A stretch of 64,000 nucleotides of DNA from Mytilus edulis. Lineage: Eukaryota; Mollusca; Bivalvia; Mytilida; Mytilidae. Positions 47,236 to 58,659 of the stretch are shown piece by piece. The translations under genes and the position numbers were made by a program. Where the stretch lies: the NCBI RefSeq assembly GCF_963676685.1, contig NC_092344.1, forward strand, positions 43,282,589 through 43,346,588. Direction: 5' to 3'. The notes beneath the pieces were generated by a model. The model worked only from the letters and a program-made list of their open reading frames with translations. It did not search any database and was not told the DNA's origin. The first letter of the stretch is position 1. The number at the start of each line of letters is the position of its first letter.

Positions 47236-48107
47236 TTTCTTCCGCCAACTTTTTTTTCCTTCGCTGTTTTTTTGTTTCGCAAGATGTCGCTAAGACATAT
47301 GGTATATGATATCGAACAGTTATTACGCTTTTATAACTGACTCCGCGTAACCAAAATCTTTCCCATATAAGAGTTATCTCCCCAAACATTGTTTTTCTTG
47401 TTATCGCGTAATCTTCACAACCGTATAAGAAACCGACAAATTTATTTTTGCAAATTGCTCATTATATCCTCAGGATGTGCTGTTTTATTTTGACCGAAGC
47501 CGTATAGAGATTCCATATGAGAGTTATTTCCCCTTTTGTATTTGAAATTTTGAAATGTATTTTAAACTGGAAAACCATAAGTGATAGAGACCTAGGGTAT
47601 TTTGATTTGAGATCCTTGGTCCAAAAAAATGAAAATTAGGTCAAGGTCAAAGGTCAAGGTCAAATTCTAAATTTTGATTTTGGCTTATTTTCACTTATTT
47701 TCATTAACCTTGTAAGATATCGACAAATTATTTTTACTAAATTGTTAGTTGCGACATGTCGTAACTTATAAATTTTGGTTGCAAGGGTGCGTAGACAATA
47801 CATGGGAGTTTTCGCCCCTCTTATATTTAGAATTATGCGTAAAGTGATATTACTCCTGAACCATACATATTAAGGAACTAGTGTCTTTTGATTTGAAATG
47901 TTTAGTATATAACCTTGAAATTGAGGTCAAGGTCAAAGGTTAATTTGACGTTCTAGATTTTGACCTTTGCTTTAAATTCATATTTATACATCATAAAGCC
48001 ATAGGAACTGACATTTTCAACTGAATTTTAATGTTTTCATATCAAAATAGATCTTTATTAGTTGAAAGACCTTCAATTGTTCTTTGAACAATTGGTTTTT
48101 AATTATC
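47236..48107 (+). repeat. Module B3, last unit of the array
   Basis: It is a short-form B module like B0, starting 'cttccgccaac' and ending 'gttgaaagaccttcaattg' with the GTTC-TTT-GAAC hairpin. It closes the array, and a different dispersed repeat starts directly after. Confidence 0.82.
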
Positions 48108-48850
48108 ATTTATTTTCTTTTTAGCTCACATTGCCTGACTTGGGTTGCGAGCCTTAGTCATCACTTGGCGTTTGTCGTAAACTTTTTATCTAAATGTCTG
48201 GCATTAAGATTTAGTTTTATACTCTTATCGGTCCAGACCCATGGCTGTCATGGCTATTCATACAGCATAGGTGTTAAAAGCAGCTTTTTGGTTTACATCT
48301 AAAAATAAAAAGTAAACCAGAAGGAGCACAACTGAAATGGATAAAGATATCAACTAGCAGTCGAGGTTTTATTTGACATGAAATTTCAGGCAATTCGGAC
48401 AATCTGATTTGGAGGTATTAATTTTTTTTGTGAATGTCTCAGTTCAGGGCTATTATCTTGAAAACTTTAAGACACAGAGAGAGATTTTTAACGGCAATTT
48501 TTTTCAGCAAAGAAAATTAATATTCAATATGACCTAAAATTTCAATTAACCCCGTATAAGGGTTATTGACTTTGAAAGACGATTTTTGTTTTTCATATTA
48601 TTTTGTTATGTTTACATCATTGTAAATATAACGGAATTTGATGAAACTGTCATCAAAGTGAGAGGTTTAGCGCTATAAAACCAGGTTTAATCCACCATTT
48701 TCTACATTTGAAAATGCCTGTACCAAGTCAGGAATTCGTTTTTGATGTGTTTTGTCATTTGATTTTGCCATGTGATTATGGACTTTCTGATTAGATTTTC
48801 CTCTGAGTTCAGTATTTTTGTGATTTTACTTTTTGCAGAAACTATGAAAG
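48108..48850 (+). repeat. GCTCAC-type dispersed repeat, copy 1
   Basis: It begins 'tttagctcacattgcctgac', has 'catcacttggcgtttgtcg', and continues with 'acaatctgatttgg' and 'accaagtcaggaattcg'. The family resembles a repeat with the start AGCTCACCTG... that is very common in bivalves. It is related to 53268-54060. Confidence 0.7.
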
Positions 48851-49934
48851 ATAGAAAACTATCTAAATAGCAAAAATTGCTAGCAAAGTAAGACCTACAA
48901 CATGTACAAATAAGTCAACATGAATGTAAATTGATCTCTTATAGGTTGCACTTCTGTAAATATATATACAATGCCATTTACCATAGGAACTCCCTTAATG
49001 AAAACTGTACAACTTTGAACTCCCTTAACGAAAACTGTGCCACTTTTACTGTGAAATTTTGTAAAAAAATATATCCTAGGATGAAAAGTTGATATGCACT
49101 ACTATTTTATTCAAAGGTCAATACATAGGGCTGTTAGGCATATTTTTCACCATTTGCATGCTCAGAAATTTGAAGAGTTTAAACTTATACTGAAATTATG
49201 TACTACCTCCTCCACAGAATTCGAAATTTGCCACTACCATGTGTATTTATACAAATAGTATTTTCTATGAGATGAAACATAGTGATCATATCTGGGAATT
49301 TTAACAATAAGAATCAATGACAACTCGTACCATTGCAAAATAAACCAGTCCGTCCATATTTCTACCAATTCGCCAATATAGATATTGTTAAAATTCAAAT
49401 TGAATATATTGATTTACATGAACCTTTATCGTTAAAATTGTATTTATTTTCTAGTTCTAAATCGTCGAAGTTTTTGTGAATTGGCATCGACAATGCAGGA
49501 GACTTTAGATTTATCCTCTGTCTATTCTTCTGCACGTCAACTATTTATAAACGCAAAACCTTAAAACGTACGAAAAGGAAGCATTTGTCTATTCGTCAGT
49601 CCGTCTGTTTGTCCGTCGATGTTGTTTCATAATTTTTTTTGGGGGGGGAACTGAAGTAGATAGAGATAATCTATAATATGAAAAAAAAATCAACAGGACA
49701 GGTTTTACTAATAAGCTACTGTTGATTCATTTATGTTCGTGGGTATGAATTTTCGTGGATTGAGGATAACTTTCATTTTTTGGGATATATGATTTTGTAG
49801 TTTTGCTGATTTCTGTGTACACAACCGATAGGAAATTTGTCATTCGTTGAACATTCAATATCGTGGTTCACCCCTACCCACAAAAAAATCACTAAAATTG
49901 GTATCCAACGAATAATAATGAATCCACAGTGTGT
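48851..49934. other. Intergenic, nothing recognisable
   Basis: AT-rich sequence. A short 'cgtcagtccgtctgtttgtc' motif near 49595 and a G run near 49641 suggest another degraded repeat. No gene is seen. Confidence 0.45.
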
Positions 49935-50440
49935 TGTACTACTACACCTCTGTCCCGTGTCAGGGGGAAGGTTTGGCCAACAAACTAGTTCATATTTGCG
50001 TGTCCCAAATCAGAATACTGTAATTGAATGGTTGTCTTTTTGTTTGATTGTTTTTCATATCTGTTTTTCATTTATTTTTTTACATTGTTTGTTCTGATGT
50101 TGTGTCGCTGCACCTATGTCCCAGGTTATGGGTAGTATTTGGCGTCAAAACATTCTGTATATGCCTGTCCGAAGTCAGGAGCCTGTAATTCAGTGGTTGC
50201 CGTTTGTTGCTTAGTACCATATTTGTTTTTGTTCATTATTTTGTTCATGAATTAGCTCGTTAGTTTTCCAGTTGAATTGATTTACATTTGTCATTTCGGG
50301 GCCTTTTATAGCTGACTATGCGGTATTGGCTTTGCAAATTGTTGAAGGCTGTACGGTGATATAAGGTTGTTAACTCGGTGTCATTTGGTCTTTTATGGAG
50401 AGTGGTCTCATTCGCAATCATACCATATATTCTTATCTTT
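49935..50440 (-). repeat. Dispersed repeat family R2, inverted copy
   Basis: It contains 'gtgtcagggggaaggtttgg', 'gcctgtccgaagtcaggagc', 'gttgaaggctgtacggtgat' and 'gagagtggtctcattcgcaa'. The last two are the reverse complement of the 'caatgagacaactctcc … ggccttcaaca' block at 26975-27075. Confidence 0.65.
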
Positions 50441-51320
50441 ATAACATGACAAAAATTGTGTATTTAACCCTTATAGGAGTTATTGCTTTTGACGTTGTCA
50501 CCCATGGAGAATACTGAGAAACTAAAGAAGACACAGACAAACTGAAATAATAAAAATTCCAGAGAAACTGAAATAATAAAAATTTCAGACAAACTGAAAT
50601 AATAAAAAAAAATATAAATAATATAAGTTTTTGAAGTCACGTATGCACCAGCTGTCTCCCATCAGTTTTTAAAACTGCACTAGTCGTTATCAACCTTCGC
50701 CCACCAGACAACACATATCTGTGTCCACACCTGTTATTGTGTTTCCCCCTAAAAGTAAATGTTTTACAACAAAACAATGGCTAGCAATATCACCAGGTTC
50801 AACCCACCATTTTTACTAAAAATGTTATGTACCAAGTCAGGAATATGGCAGTTGTTTTCTGCAGTCAGTTTCTATGTATGTTAGTGTTTGCTTTTGTTGT
50901 AGTTTTTTGTTGTGCTGTGGTTTTCCTCGTGTAGTTGATATATTTCCTTAGGTTTGAATTGATGTGGTTCTCTTGGTTTTTTTTATCCGGATTTGTTTTT
51001 GCTTAATCGAAATATGCCTATTGAACAGCGATACACTACTGTTGCCTTTATTCGACATTTAAATAGTTATAAATATACTCTTCTTAGTAATAACACATTC
51101 ATAATGCAGGAAAACTCTAAGGATAAACACTTGGAAAGTTCCACAACTGATATTGTTCTGAATATATGTTACATTTCGTATATGATTTTGTCATGCCTAT
51201 AACTTCCAAGACCAAACTGTAAACGAAAATTTAAAGAATTTGATTAAGATTGAAATTGATCGCATCTTTGACATATAAATTTTATTAAAGATAAAAGTTT
51301 CAATTTATTTCAATTGTTAT

Positions 51321-51594
51321 TAAAGCCGATTGCATTGAGTGTGTAGGTAAATGTAATATATTTGGTTAGCTTGCTTGCTAGCTAAACCGTGAGTCATTAC
51401 TTGGTTCGGTATACTACCCTCCTTTAAGAGTAGACAAGTCCAACAGATAAACAATCTAGCTGTCGGTAGAACTAGGCTACTTCGAAAGGAGGGTAGTATA
51501 CATTACCTTATTGTAACCTCACGTACGGTTCAGCTAGCAAGCAAGCTAACCAAATATATTACCTTTACCTACACACTCAATGTAATCGGCTGTA
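51321..51594. mobile_element. Foldback MITE (about 270 bp) with TA target duplication
   Basis: The element ends AGCCGATT…/…AATCGGCT and is almost a full-length inverted repeat. The left arm ('gagtgtgtaggtaaatgtaa', 'ggttagcttgcttgctagct') mirrors the right arm ('agctagcaagcaagctaacc', 'acctttacctacacactc'). Inner arms 'ggtatactaccctccttt' and 'aaaggagggtagtataca' also pair. TA lies on both sides (51321-51322 and 51593-51594). The paralogous site near 35960 has no insertion. TA targeting suggests a Tc1/mariner-type mobiliser. Confidence 0.8.
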
Positions 51595-51936
51595 AAAATG
51601 AATTCCGTTCGTAGATTGCTATATATTTTTTTGTTCAGGTAAAATGTTTTGAATGGTTAAATGAAAATGTCGAAATGGGCATCTGGAGAGGTAAAATGTT
51701 GAAACATTTATTGTAATTATTCATATTTTCGGGCAAAATTAAATGAAAGAAGAAAATGTCTGATAATCCGTTTTCAAATCAGTCATTTTTGTTGTTGTTA
51801 CTTTTGTTTATGTCACAAGTATCATTTTACTTATATGACAATAAAAGAATTATTATGAAAAAATGCATTTAGATTTAAAAAAAAAATGGAAATTAGATTT
51901 TGACATAAGAAACATGGAGCTTTTTTCAACATCAAT

Positions 51937-52974
51937 CTACGATAGTGTTTTTAAACGTTTGTAAAGATTTTTGTTAAAGCCAAAATATTTTTTTTCAAAG
52001 TTAAACACATCATAATCATCAGTATACATTTCAAAAATTATGTCTTGAATTTTGGTATCATTGTAATATTGATACAATTTATCTTTAGAGTTTGTCGCAT
52101 GATGCCTTGCTCTCTTTTCGGTCTTTTCTGAATTCATCCAAACGTTAACAGTTTCATTCCAAGCTCCAATTTTTGTAAGAAGCTGTTCAGTAAAGGCAAA
52201 GATGTCAGACAGTTTGCCAACTATCATATTCTTATATAAAAACTTCGGTACTTTTACCTGAGGCTCCCAGTGAGAACCTTTACATTGTTTTATAAGTTTT
52301 AAAAAATCCAAAAATGATTTCGGGGTGCGTTTACAAGAATGCATCATAAAAGCCGCATTTAATCCTTTATCTAAGTAACATGACAATATTCGCTCTCTTG
52401 GCTCTCTTACAAATACTGCTTTTGTCCAAGAATTATCAAACATCATCTTTGTTATTTCGTTGGTATTGAATTGTACGAGATAAGATAGAAGATGACTATT
52501 ATGCACATTTGTACTGTTTAATCCTTGTATAAAATAAAACAGGCTTTTCCAGTATGTGCAGCCAGACTTTTCATTCCAAAAGAATACCAACTTGTATTTT
52601 TTTAAGACAATAGGTGAATTTTCAAATGCATGTTTTATATGATCCATTTCTTCATCAGTTAACGGTGGAACATGTTTAGTCCGTAGAATGATATGCTCTT
52701 TCGTCGTATTCTTGTTTAAAAGTTGTTCATCATTTAGTTGGACAATATTTACATTCTTTTTGTTAGCAATAAGATTTTCAGTTGTTTTCTTTGATACACT
52801 GACAATACGAGATGCACCATTCGTGCTTGTAATTATTCTTTCTCCTGAAGATATTTTATCACTTTGTATTAAAATTGGGTTATCCTTATCTCTGAACATT
52901 TTGAATACTTGTAGAAAAAATATTATAGCACAAAATGCAATCAATCTGCGTATGTATTTCATATACCGCTTCAT
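51937..52974 (-). CDS. Carbohydrate sulfotransferase-like type II membrane protein, 345 aa (paralogue)
   Basis: Same family and role as the protein at 36800-37870: probable PAPS-dependent sulfate transfer in the Golgi, acceptor unknown. A membrane anchor lies at about residues 11-27 (LIAFCAIIFFLQVF). The 5'-phosphosulfate loop is WNEKSGCTYWK at 133-143. The 3'-phosphate site is VREPRERILS at 189-198. The two paralogues agree over most of the catalytic domain and differ more in the stem region (about 30-100). The frame runs uninterrupted from ATG to stop, and no internal duplication is present here. It appears to be intronless. Upstream sequence is conserved with the other copy for about 230 bp. 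Confidence 0.85.
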   Translation of the reverse strand: MKRYMKYIRRLIAFCAIIFFLQVFKMFRDKDNPILIQSDKISSGERIITSTNGASRIVSVSKKTTENLIANKKNVNIVQLNDEQLLNKNTTKEHIILRTKHVPPLTDEEMDHIKHAFENSPIVLKKYKLVFFWNEKSGCTYWKSLFYFIQGLNSTNVHNSHLLSYLVQFNTNEITKMMFDNSWTKAVFVREPRERILSCYLDKGLNAAFMMHSCKRTPKSFLDFLKLIKQCKGSHWEPQVKVPKFLYKNMIVGKLSDIFAFTEQLLTKIGAWNETVNVWMNSEKTEKRARHHATNSKDKLYQYYNDTKIQDIIFEMYTDDYDVFNFEKKYFGFNKNLYKRLKTLS

Positions 52975-53267
52975 TATAGTATAATATCATAATAAAGTTT
53001 GGCGATATTAATAAAAACCAGCTTGCTATATTATATTCTAATTTTTTTAAGTGATCTTTACTACTTTTTGAATACTCACCAAAAATAGAATTTCGTTTGA
53101 ATAATAATCAGAATCATTAGCAAGCTGTTGGTTTCAATTTCATATTTTATGTAAATCCATAAATAAGTATATATATATGTAGCTTTTATTATAGTTATGT
53201 CATAATCGTGGAAAAGTTGACACGATTGTTGTAACGACATATTAAAGTGGAATATTCGTTTTTATTA

Positions 53268-54060
53268 TTTATTTCCTTTTTAGCTCACATTGCCTCGAAT
53301 TGGTTGTGAGCTTTTGCCATCACTAAGTGTGCGTCGTCGTCCGTCATAATCTCTTTTATCTAATATATAGAATTCAGTTTTTGTTTAAGATTCTTATCCG
53401 CCCAGAAACAGACTAACATGGTTAAACACATGGTTTTTTTTTTGGTTAACATATATAATGAAAACTAACTAAAGCAGTAAGAGCACAACTGAAACGTATA
53501 AAGATTTCCACAGGTAGGTCAAGATTTATGTCATGAAATTTGAAGGCAAACTGGACAACCTGATTTGGATTTGTTGCCCCTGAAATATTTTCTATTGATA
53601 CAATGTCTCGATTTAGGGTTATTATCTTGAACTCTTTTATAGACATAATGATTGTCTTACGTTTTTTAAGTAAGACCTTAAAAAATGTTTATTTTTTTGC
53701 AGAATCTATGATAGAAAGTGGAAAATCTTCAATCAACAAAATATCTCAACAAAGCCAGATCTACTATCAAGTCAATATCAATAATAACGTCAATTGTTTT
53801 TTTAGTCATATAGGAGTTATTGCCCTTGAAAAACAATTTTAATGTTTCTTTTAGTTTCAAGAATTGTGATAGATAGAGAGGAACTTTACATGGCAAAAAT
53901 GTTTAGCAAAGTAAAACCTACAAATCAGTCAGAAAGAAGGTCATTAATCATTATTTTCCCACTTTTTGGAGTAATTGCCCTTGAAAGATTTTTTCTACAT
54001 GTATTATTTTTTCTTCTTCAGAATATATAAAAGATAGAGAGAAAGAGCAAAAATGATCAG
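53268..54060 (+). repeat. GCTCAC-type dispersed repeat, copy 2, with internal repetition
   Basis: It begins 'tttagctcacattgcctcg' and parallels 48108-48850 ('acaacctgatttgg' against 'acaatctgatttgg'). From about 53630 a degenerate roughly 170-bp unit repeats ('ataggagttattgcccttga' near 53810 and 'ggagtaattgcccttgaaag' near 53968). Short open frames in it are by-products. Confidence 0.65.
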
Positions 54061-54460
54061 CAAGGTAAGAAATGTCAACATCACCGAAATTGCCAGTTAA
54101 TCCCTTTAAATTATTTTTATTCATTCCTTTCGTTTATTTTTGTCCATATAGACCTAAGATTTTTTTAATAAGCATAGTTATTCCAGCTATGGTTTTTTTT
54201 TTAGAAAAAAAGGTATGAATTAGAACTTGGTACCACCCCCTAAATCGATCACAAATTTTTAAATAATCATAGCTAATCCCGCTCTTAAATCTAGTAATAT
54301 TGCATTTATATGTACATGGTAGAACTACAACAGGTCAGAAAATATTTTTAATGTTTTACTTAGCTCAAAGAATCGAAGCAGATTGCAGATTTTCAAATTG
54401 TCATAGCTATATATTGTACTTTATGTCTATTCTACAAAAGGGAGAAACCGATTTCATTGG

Positions 54461-54863
54461 GCCACAACTCCAATCTAATTAAAAACCGATCTCTCATCGC
54501 TCCTGTTTCTGATATGTCGCGTGGGAGATCTAACGAAACCGGCTTTGAGGTCACATGTGAGTGAACTAAAAGTTATGAATTTATAAAGATATGTAAATAA
54601 GTTGACGACCTATTAATAAGCCAATCAAAAAAGTTTATGAATTATTTTGACTGACGATTTCGTCGTAAATAAAATGAGTTACATCCCTTTGCCTTACGTT
54701 AAACTTCCAAGATCGTGGAAGACTCAATTTCATTGGTCGAAAAAGACACACCTACGAGGTCACTCACATGTGACCTCAAAGCGGGTTTCGTTAGATCTCC
54801 CACGCGACATATCAGAAACAGGAGCGATGAGAGATCTGTTTTTAATTAGATTGCCACAACTCC
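54461..54863. mobile_element. Inverted-repeat element (94-bp arms) with 11-bp target duplication
   Basis: Arms 54471-54564 and 54760-54853 are reverse complements with 2 mismatches in 94 bp. The element is flanked by direct repeats GCCACAACTCC at 54461-54471 and 54853-54863, sharing one base with each arm. The 195-bp centre has no gene. The long arms and 9-11-bp target duplication fit a Mutator-like or foldback MITE. Confidence 0.88.
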
Positions 54864-55079
54864 TATTACTAAGTAAACCATACAAAGTCGGAAATATTTG
54901 TGATATGTCATATAAATGTAGTGCTATGTACTTCCTAAAATTTAAAGGAAATACAGAGGGTTCAATTTTCCAGGGGGAGTCAATTTCTCAAATTACACAA
55001 TGTCTTATCAAGCAGTCTTCAGAAAATGTCGTCCTGACCATGCATGAAATATTTGCCACTGGACGGTGAGCAACCAATC

Positions 55080-55240
55080 AATCTTCAGAAAATGCCAGTA
55101 CCTAGACAGGAATATGACAGCTATTTTCCGTTAAATCCGTTGTTTGGTATAGTCAATTATTTAATTTTGTTAGATATAATTGACCATTTTTGAATTCACC
55201 ATGGAGTTCGGTATTTTTGTTTAAATTTTTCATTGATAGA
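55080..55240 (+). repeat. Dispersed repeat fragment ('gagttcggtatttttg' family)
   Basis: It contains 'agacaggaatatgacagct' and 'catggagttcggtatttttg', which match in order the blocks near 48715-48830 and 2510-2600. Confidence 0.55.
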
Positions 55241-55389
55241 CAGAGGTGTACCAGTATATTCCTGTTCTAAAGATGGGCATAAAAATAGTATTTTGACCTT
55301 CACTATCTAATTGAAACAATCTACATAAATTTCATATCAATAGATTGGAAATGTGATAACCTTAGTTACAAGGCTAATGGTCCTGCAGT

Positions 55390-55570
55390 GATCTCCCCAG
55401 AGCCTTTTAGCATCATGGTAATGTGATGCTATATTGCTTGAATGTGATGCTATCTGAATAGATCTTGTTATAGGTTATGTTATGGATGTGATGCTATAAT
55501 TTTTAAAAACAAGATGGTATTTCAAATTTCTCTGTTTACAAGGATACTACATAAAATGTCTGGGGAGAAC
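55390..55570. repeat. Possible small MITE with TCTCCCCAGA ends
   Basis: 'tctccccagag' near 55391 faces 'tgtctggggaga' near 55558, and 'tgatgctat' is repeated three times inside. The ends are short and no target duplication was fixed, so confidence is low. Confidence 0.35.
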
Positions 55571-57224
55571 ACTGTCCTGCAGAGGTTGATCAGTTTCTAT
55601 GACACTTTTCTCCCTTATTTTCAAGCTGAATAGGTAACCTTTAGAATGTTAAGAAAATATTATTATTTCTTATACAGATATTTGATCATCAAATATACAA
55701 GGATAATGGTACTGAGGAAGCTGGCAATTCAGATTGCTTGTACATAAAAACATGTCTTGGTCGGGTGACATATTATTTTTTTCTGTGAATTGTCACAACT
55801 TCTGCTTGCAAATTAAAAATTAGATTCAGCTTAAGTCTATAAAACAAATTACATGGCACATATGTGATAGCTTAAGTGTGTTCTGTTTCGTGATTAAAAA
55901 AATAACACTTTTGATTTTAGTGTATTTATTACATTTAAATTATTTATAGAGGCAAGATTTAATTCCTGAGCATATACAAACAATAAAGAATATAAATAAC
56001 AAAAAAAAAACAATATCTCAGTAAAAAAAGAATAAGAAAGAAGTTGGTAGATGTCGAAGGATGAGATCAAATTATAACATTGAAAAACAAGTTATTATTA
56101 ATAGAATGAAATTATATTTTCATGTGAAATTTAAAATTAAACTTACAAACACAAAGGATTTAACCAGAAGACAGTTAAGAAAATCAATGAAGAGGAAAAA
56201 CTAAAGCTTGGACCTGTCATAAAACTCTTTTTAAAATAAGATAAAAACTAATGACCGGTGATTATTTGTACACTTCAAATAAGTCCTGGTTATTTTATTT
56301 TTACATCTATTTTGACAATAGTTAAAACACAGAATGCAATAAAAAAATGAAAATGCAAACAGCAATCAGTTTAAGATGTAAAAAATGATTGCTATTCTGT
56401 AATTCTAATAAACACAAAAAATTACACCATTATAACATGTATAAATTAAATCATTATTTAAATATCAATATTTCCAACAGCTTTAAAAGAATTGGATTTG
56501 TGCTATAAAAAATATTTTATAAATCTAGAAAAAATAAAACACCATTAAATTGGAATTTGGATAAAAGCAACATCTTGGTAAAAAATATATTCAATGAAAC
56601 ATCTCACACAATTGTATAATTTTTAGAAAGACAACACATTAAATATATGAATAATCAAAGTGCTTTAATATGAGACTCCATTTTGCAATTTTGTGATTTT
56701 TTTTCAATATAACATCAAATTGTATTTTGCTTGGCAAATATAAAATTTGAGTAAGATTTTTATTCCTTTGTTCATGATTGAACATTTAAAGTTAGAAATT
56801 GTTTTAAAAAATTCATACACAATACATTGTAATTTTTGATAAAATAATTCTTGACAAGTATGGTATTTCAAATACATAATAATTATCATATTGTTACTAA
56901 AATATTAAAGTATTACATTTATTATCATCAATATATTGCATGACATAACCTGGATAGGATCAAATAATGATTACATAACTGCACTGTTTTGTTTAAACAA
57001 TCAAAGGTAGTGATAAACCATGGAGGATATAGATATCAAGACAGTGCCATAGGGTTTTGCTTGCTTTCCAAGCAATCTTTACCCAAAAATGAAATTAAAA
57101 ACTACACAAAGATTTCCATCATAAAAATAATACATTCATCATGTCAATCTGAATTCTTTTCCTTACTTTGAACTTCTTCTTTTGCTTTAATTCAAAATGG
57201 CAATGCTATTGTTTCCATTGTCGT
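55571..57224. other. Gene-free AT-rich tract
   Basis: I see no exon, repeat family or RNA gene. It may include 3' UTR or downstream sequence of the minus-strand ABHD6-like gene, but distance makes that uncertain. Confidence 0.35.
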
Positions 57225-57380
57225 CATGGACTTTTCAAACAGATTACCCAGAAAGGCCTCAGACAATATCTTGTCTTCATGGACTTTTCAAACAGATTAC
57301 CCAGAAAGGCCTCAGAAAATATCTTGTCTTCGTGGACTTTTCAAACAGATTACCCAGAAAAGACTCAGACAATATCTGTT
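57225..57380. repeat. 53-bp tandem repeat, three copies
   Basis: 'cttttcaaacagattaccca' starts at 57231, 57284 and 57337, followed by 'gaaaggcctcagacaatat' with small variations. The period is 53 bp. Confidence 0.92.
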
Positions 57381-57785
57381 AATTATCATAATATATGCAA
57401 AATGAGAAGTCTCTTGTTATGATAAAATAGAAAATAAAACCATTTCTATGTATCTACATGTAAAAAACAATTCAAAAATAAAATAGTATCAAAGCCTTGA
57501 CTCCAACAACTTTAAATTTGGATATTAAAATTAGAAATTCTTGATTAGTTCAAGAACAATAATATCATCTTCACTTCCATACGTCTACTTTGGCAATGGT
57601 ATGTTCCCTAAGATTGTATGTGAGTAAAAAAAAATACATGATAAAGATTATAACTGTAGGACTATTAATATTATTACAACCAAAAGAATTCCAAAAATGA
57701 TTGTTTCTGTAAAAATAACTGTCCTTATAAGGAAAAATAGGGAAATGTGCTTCAAGTTGACCTCAGTCAGAAAAGTTGACCTTAC

Positions 57786-57850
57786 ATAATAATAATAATA
57801 ATAATACTTTATTCAGAAGCAATACAGTTTATAGAATATACATTTTAACA
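57786..57850. repeat. (AAT)n microsatellite joined to a conserved tail
   Basis: (AAT)n at about 57788-57808 precedes 'actttattcagaagcaatac'. On the minus strand this reads as a tail with GAATAAAGT followed by (ATT)n, which looks like the 3' end of a retroposed element. Confidence 0.55.
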
Positions 57851-58659
57851 TTTAATTTTTAAATGCATTAGTGTGATATAAGTAACAATAATTATACAAA
57901 AGACAAATATTATGGTGTAGAATTACAACAAACTAAATAACAGTAAATTTCTTTCCTCTTTTCTTTTTTGAAAACTAAATAACCTTTGTAGATGATCAAA
58001 TATACATTGATAGTTGTTGATTGCTTTATTAGAAATTTACTTACCAGAACAAAAATGAAATGTGAAAACTGCCTGTATAAACCAGTACACACAGCTAACA
58101 GAGTACTGTTATTGGGTACCATGCATGTATAAATGTCATTTTGTAACAACAAATACTGATTGTCAACCCTAATTCAAGTACATAATTGTCTGTTTTTCTA
58201 AAAAAAATGTTTTATCAATTGAAACATTTACTGCCTTCTAATGACTCAAAACTTTTTAAAGACAAGTTTACAATGAAATATAAGAATAATAAATTAAAAG
58301 TTTCAAAAAATTAAATAGTAAAATTCCCAATTACTTACTTTTTTAACCTACAAAATATATCTGCTCATTTTGATTGACTTCAACTAACTAACAGAGGTGA
58401 ATCTGATGAATGGAAATATGTTTCCTTTGTTGATTTTTATATGATTTCTATTCTGTATGAGTGATTTACCTTATTTCTAAATAACCAATAGACCATGACA
58501 AACAGAATATTTTGATGTGTTAATAATGTTTGTACTCCAAAATGTCATTAATTTGTTTTAAGATATCTTATCATTGCAACATGTACAAGTATTGTGGTGA
58601 TGTTTTCGAAATATTTTCCTGTTAGAATTGAAGTAATTTATAACATCTAAAGAATAATC

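Larger units (their letters stand above)
51070..53245 (-). repeat. Segmental duplication, copy 2 (sulfotransferase gene plus flanks)
   Basis: This is the partner of 35720-38110 in the same orientation, diverged in both coding and flanking DNA. Its 3' flank is interrupted by a MITE at 51323-51592 that copy 1 lacks. Confidence 0.85.

Noticed and set aside
38196..48107. CRISPR-like or operon-like reading of the regularly spaced hairpins
   Set aside because: Spacers are (ATT)n or parts of the same modules, there are no cas genes, and the genome is clearly eukaryotic with spliced genes.
57168..57422. 84-residue frame with repeated FSNRLPRKAS
   Set aside because: It is produced by the 53-bp triple repeat.
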